64,000 bases of DNA, taken from the NCBI GenBank assembly GCA_031261005.1, contig JAISKF010000031.1, positions 1 through 64,000 of the forward strand, read 5' to 3'. The first letter of the stretch is position 1; every line of letters starts with the position of its first letter. The position numbers were made by a program, and so were the translations under genes. Below the pieces are notes generated by a model, which made no database searches, was not told where the DNA came from, and saw only the letters and a list, made by a program, of their open reading frames with translations. This DNA comes from Enterobacteriaceae bacterium. GTDB taxonomy: Bacteria > Pseudomonadota > Gammaproteobacteria > Enterobacterales > Enterobacteriaceae. This document shows, piece after piece, positions 20,442 through 32,561 of this stretch.

Positions 20442-20875
20442 TGTTCAATTCTATATTAGTCGTCTGTAGCGGAAATATTTGCCGTTCGCCTATCGGGGAA
20501 CGGCTGCTGCAAGCTCAATTACCTGATAAAACCATTCATTCTGCGGGGCTATCTGCTTTGGTTGATCACCCCGCAGAATCAACAGCCAGAGAAATTGCTC
20601 TGCAACATGGTTTATCTCTGGACGGGCATCGCGCCAGACAATTAAATAATGCCATGTGTAAGCAATATGACTTGATACTGGTAATGGAAAAAAGACATCT
20701 TCATGATGTTTGTCAAATAGCGCCAGAGGCGCAGGGAAAAATTATGTTATTCGGTCATTGGAAAAATCGGCAGGAACTTACTGATCCTTACGGTAAAAGC
20801 AGAGAGTTATTTGAACTGGTTTTTCAGCAGTTGGTCGAGTCCACAATAATGTGGATTCAGGCACTAAAAAGTTAG
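20441..20875 (+). CDS. wzb: Low-molecular-weight protein-tyrosine phosphatase Wzb
   Basis: A 144-residue cytosolic phosphatase that dephosphorylates the Wzc kinase. The P-loop CSGNICRS has the nucleophile Cys9 and Arg15; the general acid is Asp115 in the TDPYGKS loop. The ATG shares its first base with the wza stop (TGATG), so the genes are coupled; a TTG one codon earlier is not needed. The length equals E. coli Wzb (147) to within a few residues. Confidence 0.95.
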   Translation: MFNSILVVCSGNICRSPIGERLLQAQLPDKTIHSAGLSALVDHPAESTAREIALQHGLSLDGHRARQLNNAMCKQYDLILVMEKRHLHDVCQIAPEAQGKIMLFGHWKNRQELTDPYGKSRELFELVFQQLVESTIMWIQALKS

Positions 20876-20922
20876 CACATTAAAAAGCCTGAATTAATCA
20901 ATAAGGAGTGAAAAAAGTCAGT

Positions 20923-23058
20923 ATGGTAAGCAAATATGAGAATCCACCTAATGATCTGCCCAAAAATGATGGTGATGAAATAGATCTGAGTAAAATGATT
21001 GGTATTATCGTAGATCATAAATGGATCATTGCCATTATTACCGTACTATTCACTGTGATCAGTATTTTTTATTGCTTAATCGCTACACCTATTTATCGCG
21101 CTGATGTGCTTATCCAAATCGAAAAGAGTGTATCCAATAATATTTTAACTAATCTTCCCGACATACTCTCTGATGGAAAACCGCAGTCCGCAAGTGAAAT
21201 TGAATTACTTAAATCCCGAATGGTTATTGGCAAAACAGTCGATGATCTGAAACTGAATATAGAAACTTCAGAAAAATACTTTCCTGTTATCGGTAAACTT
21301 ATCGCTAATTTACAAGGAAAACCTGAGGGGAAAATTGCTGTTTCAAAATTTGATATACCCAATTCAATGTATGATGAATCATTTATACTGACGGTTCTGG
21401 CAGATAATAAATATCAAATAACCGCTGACGGTATTCAATTAGATGGAAAAGTGGGTGAGATCCACAATCAAGATAAGTTCTCTGTTTTAATTAGTGATAT
21501 TGATGCACCTGAGGGAACAAAATTTCGACTCAGAAAACTAAGTCAGATAACCGCGATTAATAATTTACTGGAGAATTTCTCGGTATCCGACACGACAAAA
21601 GACGGCGGTATGTTGAGATTACAACTTACCGGTCAGGATAAAAATGAAATATGTAATATTATCGATAATATTAGTAATAATTACCTGCAACAGAATGTAG
21701 AAAGAAAATCGGAAGAAGCGGCTAAAAGTCTGGAGTTTTTAAATGAGCAACTTCCGCTGGTTAAACATCAACTGGAAGAGTCAGAAATAAAGCTCAATAA
21801 ATTCAGGCAAACCCATGAATCTATCGACTTAACGTTAGAAGCAAAATCTGCTCTGGAATCTTCAGTATCCGTTACTTCCCAGCTAAATGAAGTGACTTTT
21901 AAAGAAGCGGAAGTCTCGAAACTTTATACTAAAGCCCATCCGGTCTATCGTTCACTAATAGAGAAAAAGAAAACCTTACAGAAAGAGAGTGAGCGCCTGA
22001 ATCAGCAGATTACCGGATTACCAAAAACTCAGCAGGAAATCTTGCGGCTAACCAGAGATGTGCAATCCGGTCAGGAAATTTATATGCTGTTATTAAATAA
22101 ACAGCAGGCACTAAATATCAGTAAAGCCAGCACGGTAGGTAATGTCAGAATAGTCGATACGGCTGCCGTACAGCCCAATAAAATAAAACCAAAATCATTG
22201 TTAATTATTAGCGCTGCATTTATTTTCGGTTTGTTTTCATCAATATCACTGGTATTGATTAGAGAATATTTTACTATATTCATCAATGAGTCCGCTCAAT
22301 TAGAAAGCCTTGGACTAGATGTGTACGCTAATATTCCTCTGGAAGTGAGTAAAAAATCAAAATCACAGACAAAAGATCAAAGATTATTAGCGATAAGAGA
22401 GCCTACCGACCTGTCTATTGAAGCAATGCGTAGTTTACGAACAAGTTTATATTTCTCTTTATTAAATGCAGAAAATAAAATTGTGATGATAACCGGAGCT
22501 ACGCCAGAAGTAGGAAAAAGTTTTGTCAGCAGTAATCTTGCCGCCGTATTCGCCCAATCAGGGAAAAAAGTGTTACTTATTGATGCGGACATGCGAAGAG
22601 GTAGTCTGCATACATTATTTAATCTAACACCGGAAATTGGTTTATCGAATATATTATCGAATCAGACGCAATTTGTTGATTGCCTGAATAAAACTTCAGT
22701 TGAAGGTTTAGATTTTATTTCCAGAGGTCAAGCTCCGTTAAATCCATCAGAGTTGTTAATGGGTAATAAAATATCTGAATTATTATCCTGGGCGAATGAT
22801 ATTTATGATTTAGTTATAGTAGATACCCCGCCGATTCTGGCTACCACAGATCCAGCTATTATCGGAAAATATTCAGGAATCAATATTATCATTGCCCGTT
22901 TTGAAAAAAGCTCAGTCAGTGAAATAGAAGCGGCTCTTAAACGTTTCAAACAGAATGGTGTTCAAATGAACGGAATTGTTCTGAATGCTGTAGAACGAAG
23001 AGCATCGACACGTTATAGCAATGGTCATTACGAATATTACAGTTACCAAACTAAATGA
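20923..23058 (+). CDS. wzc: Tyrosine-protein kinase Wzc (BY-kinase, polysaccharide co-polymerase)
   Basis: A 711-residue inner-membrane protein. An N-terminal Wzz domain is bracketed by two membrane helices (about residues 34-54 and 425-445), and its periplasmic part has long coiled helices. The cytoplasmic BY-kinase domain has Walker A GATPEVGKS (about 525), Walker A' LLIDADMRRG and Walker B VIVDTPPIL. The C-terminal tail ends in a tyrosine cluster (Tyr698, 703, 705, 706, 708), the autophosphorylation sites. It controls polymer length and export with Wza and is reset by Wzb. The ATG at 20923 is chosen over a GTG at 20908, because the AAGGAG would overlap that GTG. A hairpin follows at 23095-23138. 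Confidence 0.94.
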   Translation: MVSKYENPPNDLPKNDGDEIDLSKMIGIIVDHKWIIAIITVLFTVISIFYCLIATPIYRADVLIQIEKSVSNNILTNLPDILSDGKPQSASEIELLKSRMVIGKTVDDLKLNIETSEKYFPVIGKLIANLQGKPEGKIAVSKFDIPNSMYDESFILTVLADNKYQITADGIQLDGKVGEIHNQDKFSVLISDIDAPEGTKFRLRKLSQITAINNLLENFSVSDTTKDGGMLRLQLTGQDKNEICNIIDNISNNYLQQNVERKSEEAAKSLEFLNEQLPLVKHQLEESEIKLNKFRQTHESIDLTLEAKSALESSVSVTSQLNEVTFKEAEVSKLYTKAHPVYRSLIEKKKTLQKESERLNQQITGLPKTQQEILRLTRDVQSGQEIYMLLLNKQQALNISKASTVGNVRIVDTAAVQPNKIKPKSLLIISAAFIFGLFSSISLVLIREYFTIFINESAQLESLGLDVYANIPLEVSKKSKSQTKDQRLLAIREPTDLSIEAMRSLRTSLYFSLLNAENKIVMITGATPEVGKSFVSSNLAAVFAQSGKKVLLIDADMRRGSLHTLFNLTPEIGLSNILSNQTQFVDCLNKTSVEGLDFISRGQAPLNPSELLMGNKISELLSWANDIYDLVIVDTPPILATTDPAIIGKYSGINIIIARFEKSSVSEIEAALKRFKQNGVQMNGIVLNAVERRASTRYSNGHYEYYSYQTK

Positions 23059-23094
23059 GTTTATTTATCGAAAAGATCATTAAATAATGAGTAT

Positions 23095-23138
23095 CCTGCA
23101 TTTTGAAAGATTATACCTAAGTGAAATCAAAATGCAGG
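23095..23138 (+). terminator. Probable 3' hairpin of the wza-wzb-wzc operon
   Basis: A perfect 11-bp stem (CCTGCATTTTG/CAAAATGCAGG) with a 22-base loop, 36 bases after the wzc stop. No strong T-run follows, so it may be a stabilising or weak terminator structure. Confidence 0.5.
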
Positions 23139-23269
23139 TTATATCGATATAAACCACATCATCGTTTGTCGCCCTACCCCATCACGCCGACAACATAGCC
23201 AAACCGACAACATAGTCACACCCCGTGCTTTCTAGTAAAATAGCCGCGAAAAAATTATCAGAGGCTATT

Positions 23270-23632
23270 ATGGCAACCACATTATTTAAAGACTTTAATT
23301 TTGAAGCAGCACACCGCTTACCTCATGTTCCTGAGGGACATAAATGTGCACGGCTGCATGGGCATTCTTTTATGGTCAGAATTGAAGTCACCGGCGAAGT
23401 CGATCCCCATACGGGCTGGGTGATGGATTTTTCTGACATTAAAGCAGCTTTTAAGCCGATTCTTGAGAGTCTGGATCATTATTATCTCAATGAGATTAGC
23501 GGGCTGGAGAATCCAACCAGTGAAGTGCTTGCACAATGGATTTGGCGGCAGCTACAACCGAAATTACCGCTATTAAGTGCCGTAATGGTGAAAGAAACGT
23601 GTACGGCTGGCTGTCGTTATCAGGGAGAATAA
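23270..23632 (+). CDS. queD: 6-carboxytetrahydropterin synthase QueD
   Basis: A 120-residue enzyme converting 7,8-dihydroneopterin triphosphate to 6-carboxytetrahydropterin, the second step to queuosine. Zinc ligands are His15 in EAAHRL and His30/His32 in RLHGHSF; the catalytic Cys26 lies in HKCARLH. The terminal [11 protein letters not shown] is conserved. The start at 23270 matches E. coli, with AGAGG upstream; the frame extends 15 codons further but without support. The next enzyme of the pathway, QueE, is encoded convergently at 23794. Confidence 0.96.
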   Translation: MATTLFKDFNFEAAHRLPHVPEGHKCARLHGHSFMVRIEVTGEVDPHTGWVMDFSDIKAAFKPILESLDHYYLNEISGLENPTSEVLAQWIWRQLQPKLPLLSAVMVKETCTAGCRYQGE

Positions 23633-23703
23633 CGCACGTCTGCCACGCCTTTTATCTGGCGCTCGATTGCTTTTTTGGGCGCTAAACAAAAATGAATAGT
23701 TAT

Positions 23704-23793
23704 CTTGAATTTTGGATAAGAAATTATATTTTTACTATAAATTTCAAATAATTATTTCATTTCCGTAGAGGCACAATCTACCGCTCCTGCGAG
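23704..23793 (-). repeat. Interspersed palindromic repeat, copy D (partial)
   Basis: A reverse-orientation copy between convergent queD and queE. It has one terminal repeat (TTGAATTTTGGATAAGAA), the ATTTCAAATAATTAT block, and a degenerate core hairpin (GAGGCACAATCTACCGCTCC). It ends at the queE stop codon. Confidence 0.75.
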
Positions 23794-24465
23794 TTATTCA
23801 ATCCCTAAATACTTATGCGTCTGCATCGATAAACGCCAGTTTCGAGCGATACAAGTTGCAATACATAATTCTGTGGCGCGTTTTCCCTGACTGATGGGCT
23901 GTAAAGCGATAATACGCGCTTTGTTATCCTGTAATGTTGCCAGCAGTTCATCTAACTCTTCAATATCGCGTTCACGCGCTACCGGATGTTTAATCTCATC
24001 AGCGCGGGCTAATGCCTGTGATGAGATAGCTAAACCGCCGCGCATGTTGATCTTCGGCGAAACGGTTACCCAAGTATTAGCAGAACAGTGAACTGGCTGC
24101 GTTCCGCTGGTTTCTATCTGGCAGCGAAAACCGTGCTGTTCCAGCAATTCAGTTAATGGCATTAAATCGTACAGACAAGGCTCTCCGCCGGTAATCACGA
24201 TATGACGTGCGCTATATTGCGGTTGCTGTAAAATCGCCAGCAGTTGATGTTCAGATACCCCACTCCATTCATCACTTTCTGCTGTTTTTGCTAAAACATC
24301 GGCGATTGGGCGTTCACGATCCGCTAACTTTTCCCATGTATGTTTGGTATCACACCAGCTACAACCAACAGGGCAGCTTTGCAAACGGATAAAAATCGCC
24401 GGTACACCAGTGAAATAGCCTTCACCTTGTAGGGTTTGGAATAGCTCATTAACGGGATATTGCAT
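23794..24465 (-). CDS. queE: 7-carboxy-7-deazaguanine synthase QueE
   Basis: A 223-residue radical-SAM enzyme, the same length as E. coli QueE, making 7-carboxy-7-deazaguanine from QueD's product. The cluster motif is CPVGCSWC (Cys31, Cys35, Cys38), and the HIVITGGEPCLYDL and IETSGTQ blocks bind SAM and substrate. No clear SD precedes the ATG at 24463-24465; the nearest AGG lies about 14 bases upstream, inside repeat copy E. The gene is bracketed by repeat copies D and E. Confidence 0.95.
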   Translation of the reverse strand: MQYPVNELFQTLQGEGYFTGVPAIFIRLQSCPVGCSWCDTKHTWEKLADRERPIADVLAKTAESDEWSGVSEHQLLAILQQPQYSARHIVITGGEPCLYDLMPLTELLEQHGFRCQIETSGTQPVHCSANTWVTVSPKINMRGGLAISSQALARADEIKHPVARERDIEELDELLATLQDNKARIIALQPISQGKRATELCIATCIARNWRLSMQTHKYLGIE

Positions 24466-24477
24466 GATTTTTTAATA

Positions 24478-24580
24478 AACCTGAACTTCAAGATATGATT
24501 ACGAACAAATTTCAAATAATTATGTGATTCTTTCGTAGGGGCGACACTAATATAACATTTTCCTATCCAAACCTGAGGTT
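24478..24580 (-). repeat. Interspersed palindromic repeat, copy E (short, both termini)
   Basis: A 103-base reverse-orientation copy with both terminal inverted repeats (AACCTGAACTTCAAGA and TATCCAAACCTGAGGTT). Most of the core is deleted, leaving CGTAGGGGCGAC. AATA is found directly outside both ends, a possible target duplication. It starts 12 bases upstream of the queE start codon. Confidence 0.85.
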
Positions 24581-24619
24581 AATAAGCCTTATTTTTCCGG
24601 CAAGTCCGATAGAAATAAA

Positions 24620-24652
24620 AATCCCGTATTGATTCTGCACCAATACGGGATT
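24620..24652 (-). terminator. Terminator of eno
   Basis: A perfect 12-bp stem (AATCCCGTATTG/CAATACGGGATT) with a 9-base loop, followed on the eno strand by TTTTATTTC. Confidence 0.9.
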
Positions 24653-24676
24653 ATCAAGCTAAAAGCAGATTAAGAT

Positions 24677-26002
<1,326 letters not shown>

Positions 26003-26063
26003 TTAAACTACAAAATGTAGACTGCGATGTTTTCCATCGCTCTCACTCTGGCTTCGGGATATT

Positions 26064-26099
26064 AATAAGCGCCGAGCCGCTTGGTCTCTGGCGCTTATT
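26064..26099 (-). other. Intercistronic hairpin between pyrG and eno
   Basis: A 10-bp stem (AATAAGCGCC/GGCGCTTATT) with a 16-base loop in the pyrG-eno spacer. No T-run follows on the coding strand, so it is more likely an mRNA processing or stabilising element, or part of the eno leader, than a strong terminator. Confidence 0.45.
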
Positions 26100-26175
26100 C
26101 GTGATCGTTAACTAACATTTTTGCCGTTAACGGAAGCCGGACTTACTGAATATGTTAATTCTGACTATGACTGAC

Positions 26176-28741
<2,566 letters not shown>

Positions 28742-28804
28742 GATGTTTGATTTATCTGTTAATTTTTGATTTATATATTAATTAAAGCAATTAATTGGGA
28801 CGGT

Positions 28805-31042
28805 TTACTTCGTTCCAAACCGTTTCGCCTCAATAATATCCGGTAACTGATTAATCCGTGATATGACGCGATCAAGAACTTGTAAATTATACAGTTCAAT
28901 TTCCATATCAATCGTTGCCATCTGCTTTTTCACATCACTGCGGCTGGCAACGCTGAGTACATTCACTTTTTCATTGGCGAGAATCGTTGTTATATCACGC
29001 AATAAGCCGCTGCGATCATTGGCGATCACCCGAACCACCAGCGAATAGCCGCTAGAGTAACAATCGCCCCAAACCGCTTCAACCAAACGCTCTGGCGCAT
29101 GATTTTTCAGCTCATTTAACTGATCGCAATCGGCGCGGTGAATGGAAATTCCGCGTCCTTGCGTAATAAAGCCGACGATTTCATCACCCGGAATCGGCTG
29201 GCAGCAACGGGCAATATGATGCAGCAAATTACCGACACCTTCGATCACCACCTGACTATTAGTTTTTGCGTTGCGTTGCTGTGCTGTCGCCGTTTTCTGG
29301 CTAAGCTGGCGCAGCGCGGCGCGATCTTCTTCCTCTGCGGTTGGTTTATTAAACTTACTTTGCAGGAAGTTCACTAACTGATTCAGACGAATATCACCGC
29401 CGCCAATACCGGCTAAAACTTCGTCCATGCTGTTCATGCTATAACGCTGTAACAGCAGCTTTTCTGCCTCTTTGACTTTAGCGCTAATATTCAGCAGGTT
29501 TAATTCATCATCTAAAATTTGACGACCGGCAAGAATATTTTTATCCCGATCCTGCTTTTTAAACCACGCCTGAATCTTCGCTCTGGCTCGGCTGCTATTT
29601 ACAAAGCCTAAATTTGGATTCAGCCAGTCACGGCTTGGATTCGGCTGTTTCTGGGTAATAATTTCAACCTGATCGCCCATCTGCAATAAATAGGTAAAAG
29701 GTACGATGCGCCCGCCGATCTTCGCACCGATACAACGATGCCCGACATCGCTATGAATATGATAAGCAAAGTCCAGCGGCGTTGAGCCGGTTGGCAAATC
29801 AATAACATCACCTTTTGGTGTAAATACATAAACCCGATCATCAAAGACCTGACTTCTTACTTCGTCCAGCATTTCACCGCTGTCCGCCATTTCTTCCTGC
29901 CAGGACAACAGTTTACGTAACCAGGCAATGCGCGCGTCATAACCAGAACGACCAGAAACAGAACCTTCTTTATATTTCCAGTGCGCGGCAACACCTAATT
30001 CCGCGTCTTCGTGCATCTGGCGGGTACGGATTTGAATCTCTACCGCCTGCCCTTTCGGTCCGAAAACCACCGTATGAATGGATTGATAGCCATTGGGTTT
30101 AGGATTGGCGACATAATCATCAAATTCACTCGGCAAATGGCGAAAATGAGTATGCACAATGCCAAGTGCAGCGTAGCAGTCTTGCAAACGCTCAACAACG
30201 ACCCGCACCGCGCGCACGTCATATAGTTCTTCAAACGCCAGCGATTTTTTCTGCATTTTGCGCCAGATGCTATAGATATGCTTCGGTCTGCCGTAGATTT
30301 CGCCTTTGATACCCTCTTGCTCCATGGCTTCACGCACGGTTTTAACAAAGTTATCAATATAAACTTCACGATCAATACGCCGTTCATGCAGTAAATTAGC
30401 AATCTTCTTGTATTCATCAGGGCGCAGATAACGAAAACAGTAATCTTCCATTTCCCACTTTAACTGACCGATACCTAACCGATTTGCCAGCGGTGCATAA
30501 ATATTGAAACACTCTTTAGCAGCAAGAACGCGCACATCTTCCGCGTCATCTTTCACTTCCCGCAGATGAGCGATGCGCTCTGCCAGTTTGATCACCACGC
30601 AGCGGAAATCTTCCACCATCGCCAGCAACATACGGCGCACGTTATCCACTTGAACGGAAGTGTTTGAACTATTGTGCGTCGCATTTAGCTGACGAATTGC
30701 GTCCATATCCAGCACGCCGTGTACCAGCTCGGAAACGTCTTTGCCAAAATGTTCCAGCAACGTTTCTTCATCAACAATTTTGGCTTCGGCTAACGGAAAC
30801 AGCAGCGCAGCGCGCATACTGTCATTATCCATACTCAACGTTGCCAGAATTTCCACCACTTCCAGCCCGCGCCATAACAGTAAAGATTCGTTCGGATTGC
30901 CTTCCACTTGCTGCTCACAATACTGCCAGGTTGCTGCCAAACGCGCAGCGTGTTCCGGGTTATTAATCCCCAAACTACTAATCCATTTATTGAGATCAAA
31001 CTCTCCGGCTGTATTTAAATGAGCACTTCTTACCGCAACCAT
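28805..31042 (-). CDS. relA: (p)ppGpp synthetase RelA
   Basis: A 745-residue ribosome-associated alarmone synthetase. Domain order is a pseudo-hydrolase domain (about residues 1-200), the synthetase (about 230-380, with YGRPKHIYSIWRKMQKK and NGYQSIHTVV), TGS (about 405-470, VYVFTPKGDVIDLP), a helical region, a Zn-finger CCQPIPGDE segment and a C-terminal ACT (VIANDRSGLLRDITTILA). The catalytic EXDD-type hydrolase residues are absent, as in RelA rather than SpoT. AGGAAG precedes the ATG. Confidence 0.97.
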   Translation of the reverse strand: MVAVRSAHLNTAGEFDLNKWISSLGINNPEHAARLAATWQYCEQQVEGNPNESLLLWRGLEVVEILATLSMDNDSMRAALLFPLAEAKIVDEETLLEHFGKDVSELVHGVLDMDAIRQLNATHNSSNTSVQVDNVRRMLLAMVEDFRCVVIKLAERIAHLREVKDDAEDVRVLAAKECFNIYAPLANRLGIGQLKWEMEDYCFRYLRPDEYKKIANLLHERRIDREVYIDNFVKTVREAMEQEGIKGEIYGRPKHIYSIWRKMQKKSLAFEELYDVRAVRVVVERLQDCYAALGIVHTHFRHLPSEFDDYVANPKPNGYQSIHTVVFGPKGQAVEIQIRTRQMHEDAELGVAAHWKYKEGSVSGRSGYDARIAWLRKLLSWQEEMADSGEMLDEVRSQVFDDRVYVFTPKGDVIDLPTGSTPLDFAYHIHSDVGHRCIGAKIGGRIVPFTYLLQMGDQVEIITQKQPNPSRDWLNPNLGFVNSSRARAKIQAWFKKQDRDKNILAGRQILDDELNLLNISAKVKEAEKLLLQRYSMNSMDEVLAGIGGGDIRLNQLVNFLQSKFNKPTAEEEDRAALRQLSQKTATAQQRNAKTNSQVVIEGVGNLLHHIARCCQPIPGDEIVGFITQGRGISIHRADCDQLNELKNHAPERLVEAVWGDCYSSGYSLVVRVIANDRSGLLRDITTILANEKVNVLSVASRSDVKKQMATIDMEIELYNLQVLDRVISRINQLPDIIEAKRFGTK

Positions 31043-31123
31043 AACGCTTCCTCATCGCTAACTACTGGATACAGACTGCTGAATAACATTAAGATTTTTA
31101 ATGCTTATATCTAATTGATAAAT

Positions 31124-32458
31124 TTAAACAATTACTTTAATAAATAACGCCATCGACTCAATATGCCCCGTTTGCGGGAACATATCCAGCATTCGTAACT
31201 GACTTAATTCATATCCGTTGACTAACAGCGTTTTGCTGTCTTCCACTAATGTCACAGGGTTACAAGAAACATACACGATACGTTCTGGTTTCAGCGTGAC
31301 GATTTGCGCCATTGCTTGTGCAGCACCGGCTCTGGCGGGATCGAGCAGCACTTTATCAAAACCCTGACTTGCCCATTCTTGCTGGCTGACATCTTGCTCC
31401 AAATTATGGTGCAAAAACTCAACATTATTCAGCCCGTTAATTTGAGCATTTTGTGTACCGCGCGCGACCAGCGAATCAACGCCTTCAACACCCATCACTT
31501 TCGCGGCACGTTTAGCCATTGGCAGTGTAAAATTACCCATACCGCAAAACAGATCCAGTACACGATCTGTCCTTTGTAAATCCAGCCAGTTTAGTGCCTG
31601 CTCAATCATTAATTGATTCACCGCCGCGTTAACCTGAATGAAATCCTGCGGATTAAAACCCAGCGTTAAGCCATCGACATGGTAACAAGGCGCTTCATGA
31701 TTCAATAAACCATCGGTTAATTGCTCAACGTAATCATTACCAGATAAATAAATAGCAATATTATGATATTCCGCCAATTCTGCAAGGGCTTGCCGATCAG
31801 CATCAGATAACGGCGCAAGATGACGCAGCACGAGCAAAGCGCCGTTATCAGCCATCACTAATTCAGCATGACCGAGTTTCCGCACAATCGATAATTGATT
31901 AAGGCACTGACGCAGCGGTTGCAGCAATTGCTCTAACTCACGCACTAAAATCGGGCATTCAGCAATATCCACTAAATCATTAGAGGCTTTCTGCCGAAAA
32001 CCCATCAGCAGACGCTTTTGTTTCGGCTGATACTGCAACCCTAAACGCGCACGGCGGCGATAGTGATAATCCTGTGAAAAGATCACCTCTCCCTGTGGTA
32101 CGTCCAGTCCGGTTTCACGTCTAAATAACTGGCTGACTGCTTTAGATTTGCTACTATGCTGCAAAACTGATGCCACATGTTGCTGGTTGCAACCGCCGCA
32201 AGTACCATAATGTGAACACGGCGGAGTCATTCTATATGGGCTTAGGGATAAAATTTTGCTGGTTTTAGCCTTAGCATAATTTTTTTTATTCTCATAAATC
32301 ACAGCTTCAACTTGCTCCTGCGGGAGCGCGCCAGTGATGAAAATGGTTTTCCCGTTATGACGGGCGACACCTTGCCCTTGAGTATCAAGCTCATGAGGCG
32401 TAACCGTTATTGTGTCTTGTGTCGCCTTACGGCGGCTTGGCGAGTAGAATTGCACCAT
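31124..32458 (-). CDS. rlmD: 23S rRNA (uracil(1939)-C5)-methyltransferase RlmD
   Basis: A 444-residue methyltransferase (RumA). An N-terminal TRAM domain covers about residues 15-72. The [4Fe-4S] cluster ligands are Cys81, Cys87, Cys90 and Cys168. The SAM-binding motif is VLDLFCGMGNFTLPMA, and the nucleophile Cys lies in YVSCNP. It is divergent from barA, with about 100 bases between, the same arrangement as in E. coli. Confidence 0.96.
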   Translation of the reverse strand: MVQFYSPSRRKATQDTITVTPHELDTQGQGVARHNGKTIFITGALPQEQVEAVIYENKKNYAKAKTSKILSLSPYRMTPPCSHYGTCGGCNQQHVASVLQHSSKSKAVSQLFRRETGLDVPQGEVIFSQDYHYRRRARLGLQYQPKQKRLLMGFRQKASNDLVDIAECPILVRELEQLLQPLRQCLNQLSIVRKLGHAELVMADNGALLVLRHLAPLSDADRQALAELAEYHNIAIYLSGNDYVEQLTDGLLNHEAPCYHVDGLTLGFNPQDFIQVNAAVNQLMIEQALNWLDLQRTDRVLDLFCGMGNFTLPMAKRAAKVMGVEGVDSLVARGTQNAQINGLNNVEFLHHNLEQDVSQQEWASQGFDKVLLDPARAGAAQAMAQIVTLKPERIVYVSCNPVTLVEDSKTLLVNGYELSQLRMLDMFPQTGHIESMALFIKVIV

Positions 32459-32561
32459 AATAATTGTGTGAATGTATCCGTAATTACTATTTATACCTGC
32501 AACTTAAAAGTTCTTGAGTATAGAGTTAAATATTGAATGAATTGTCCCACATTGGAACCTT

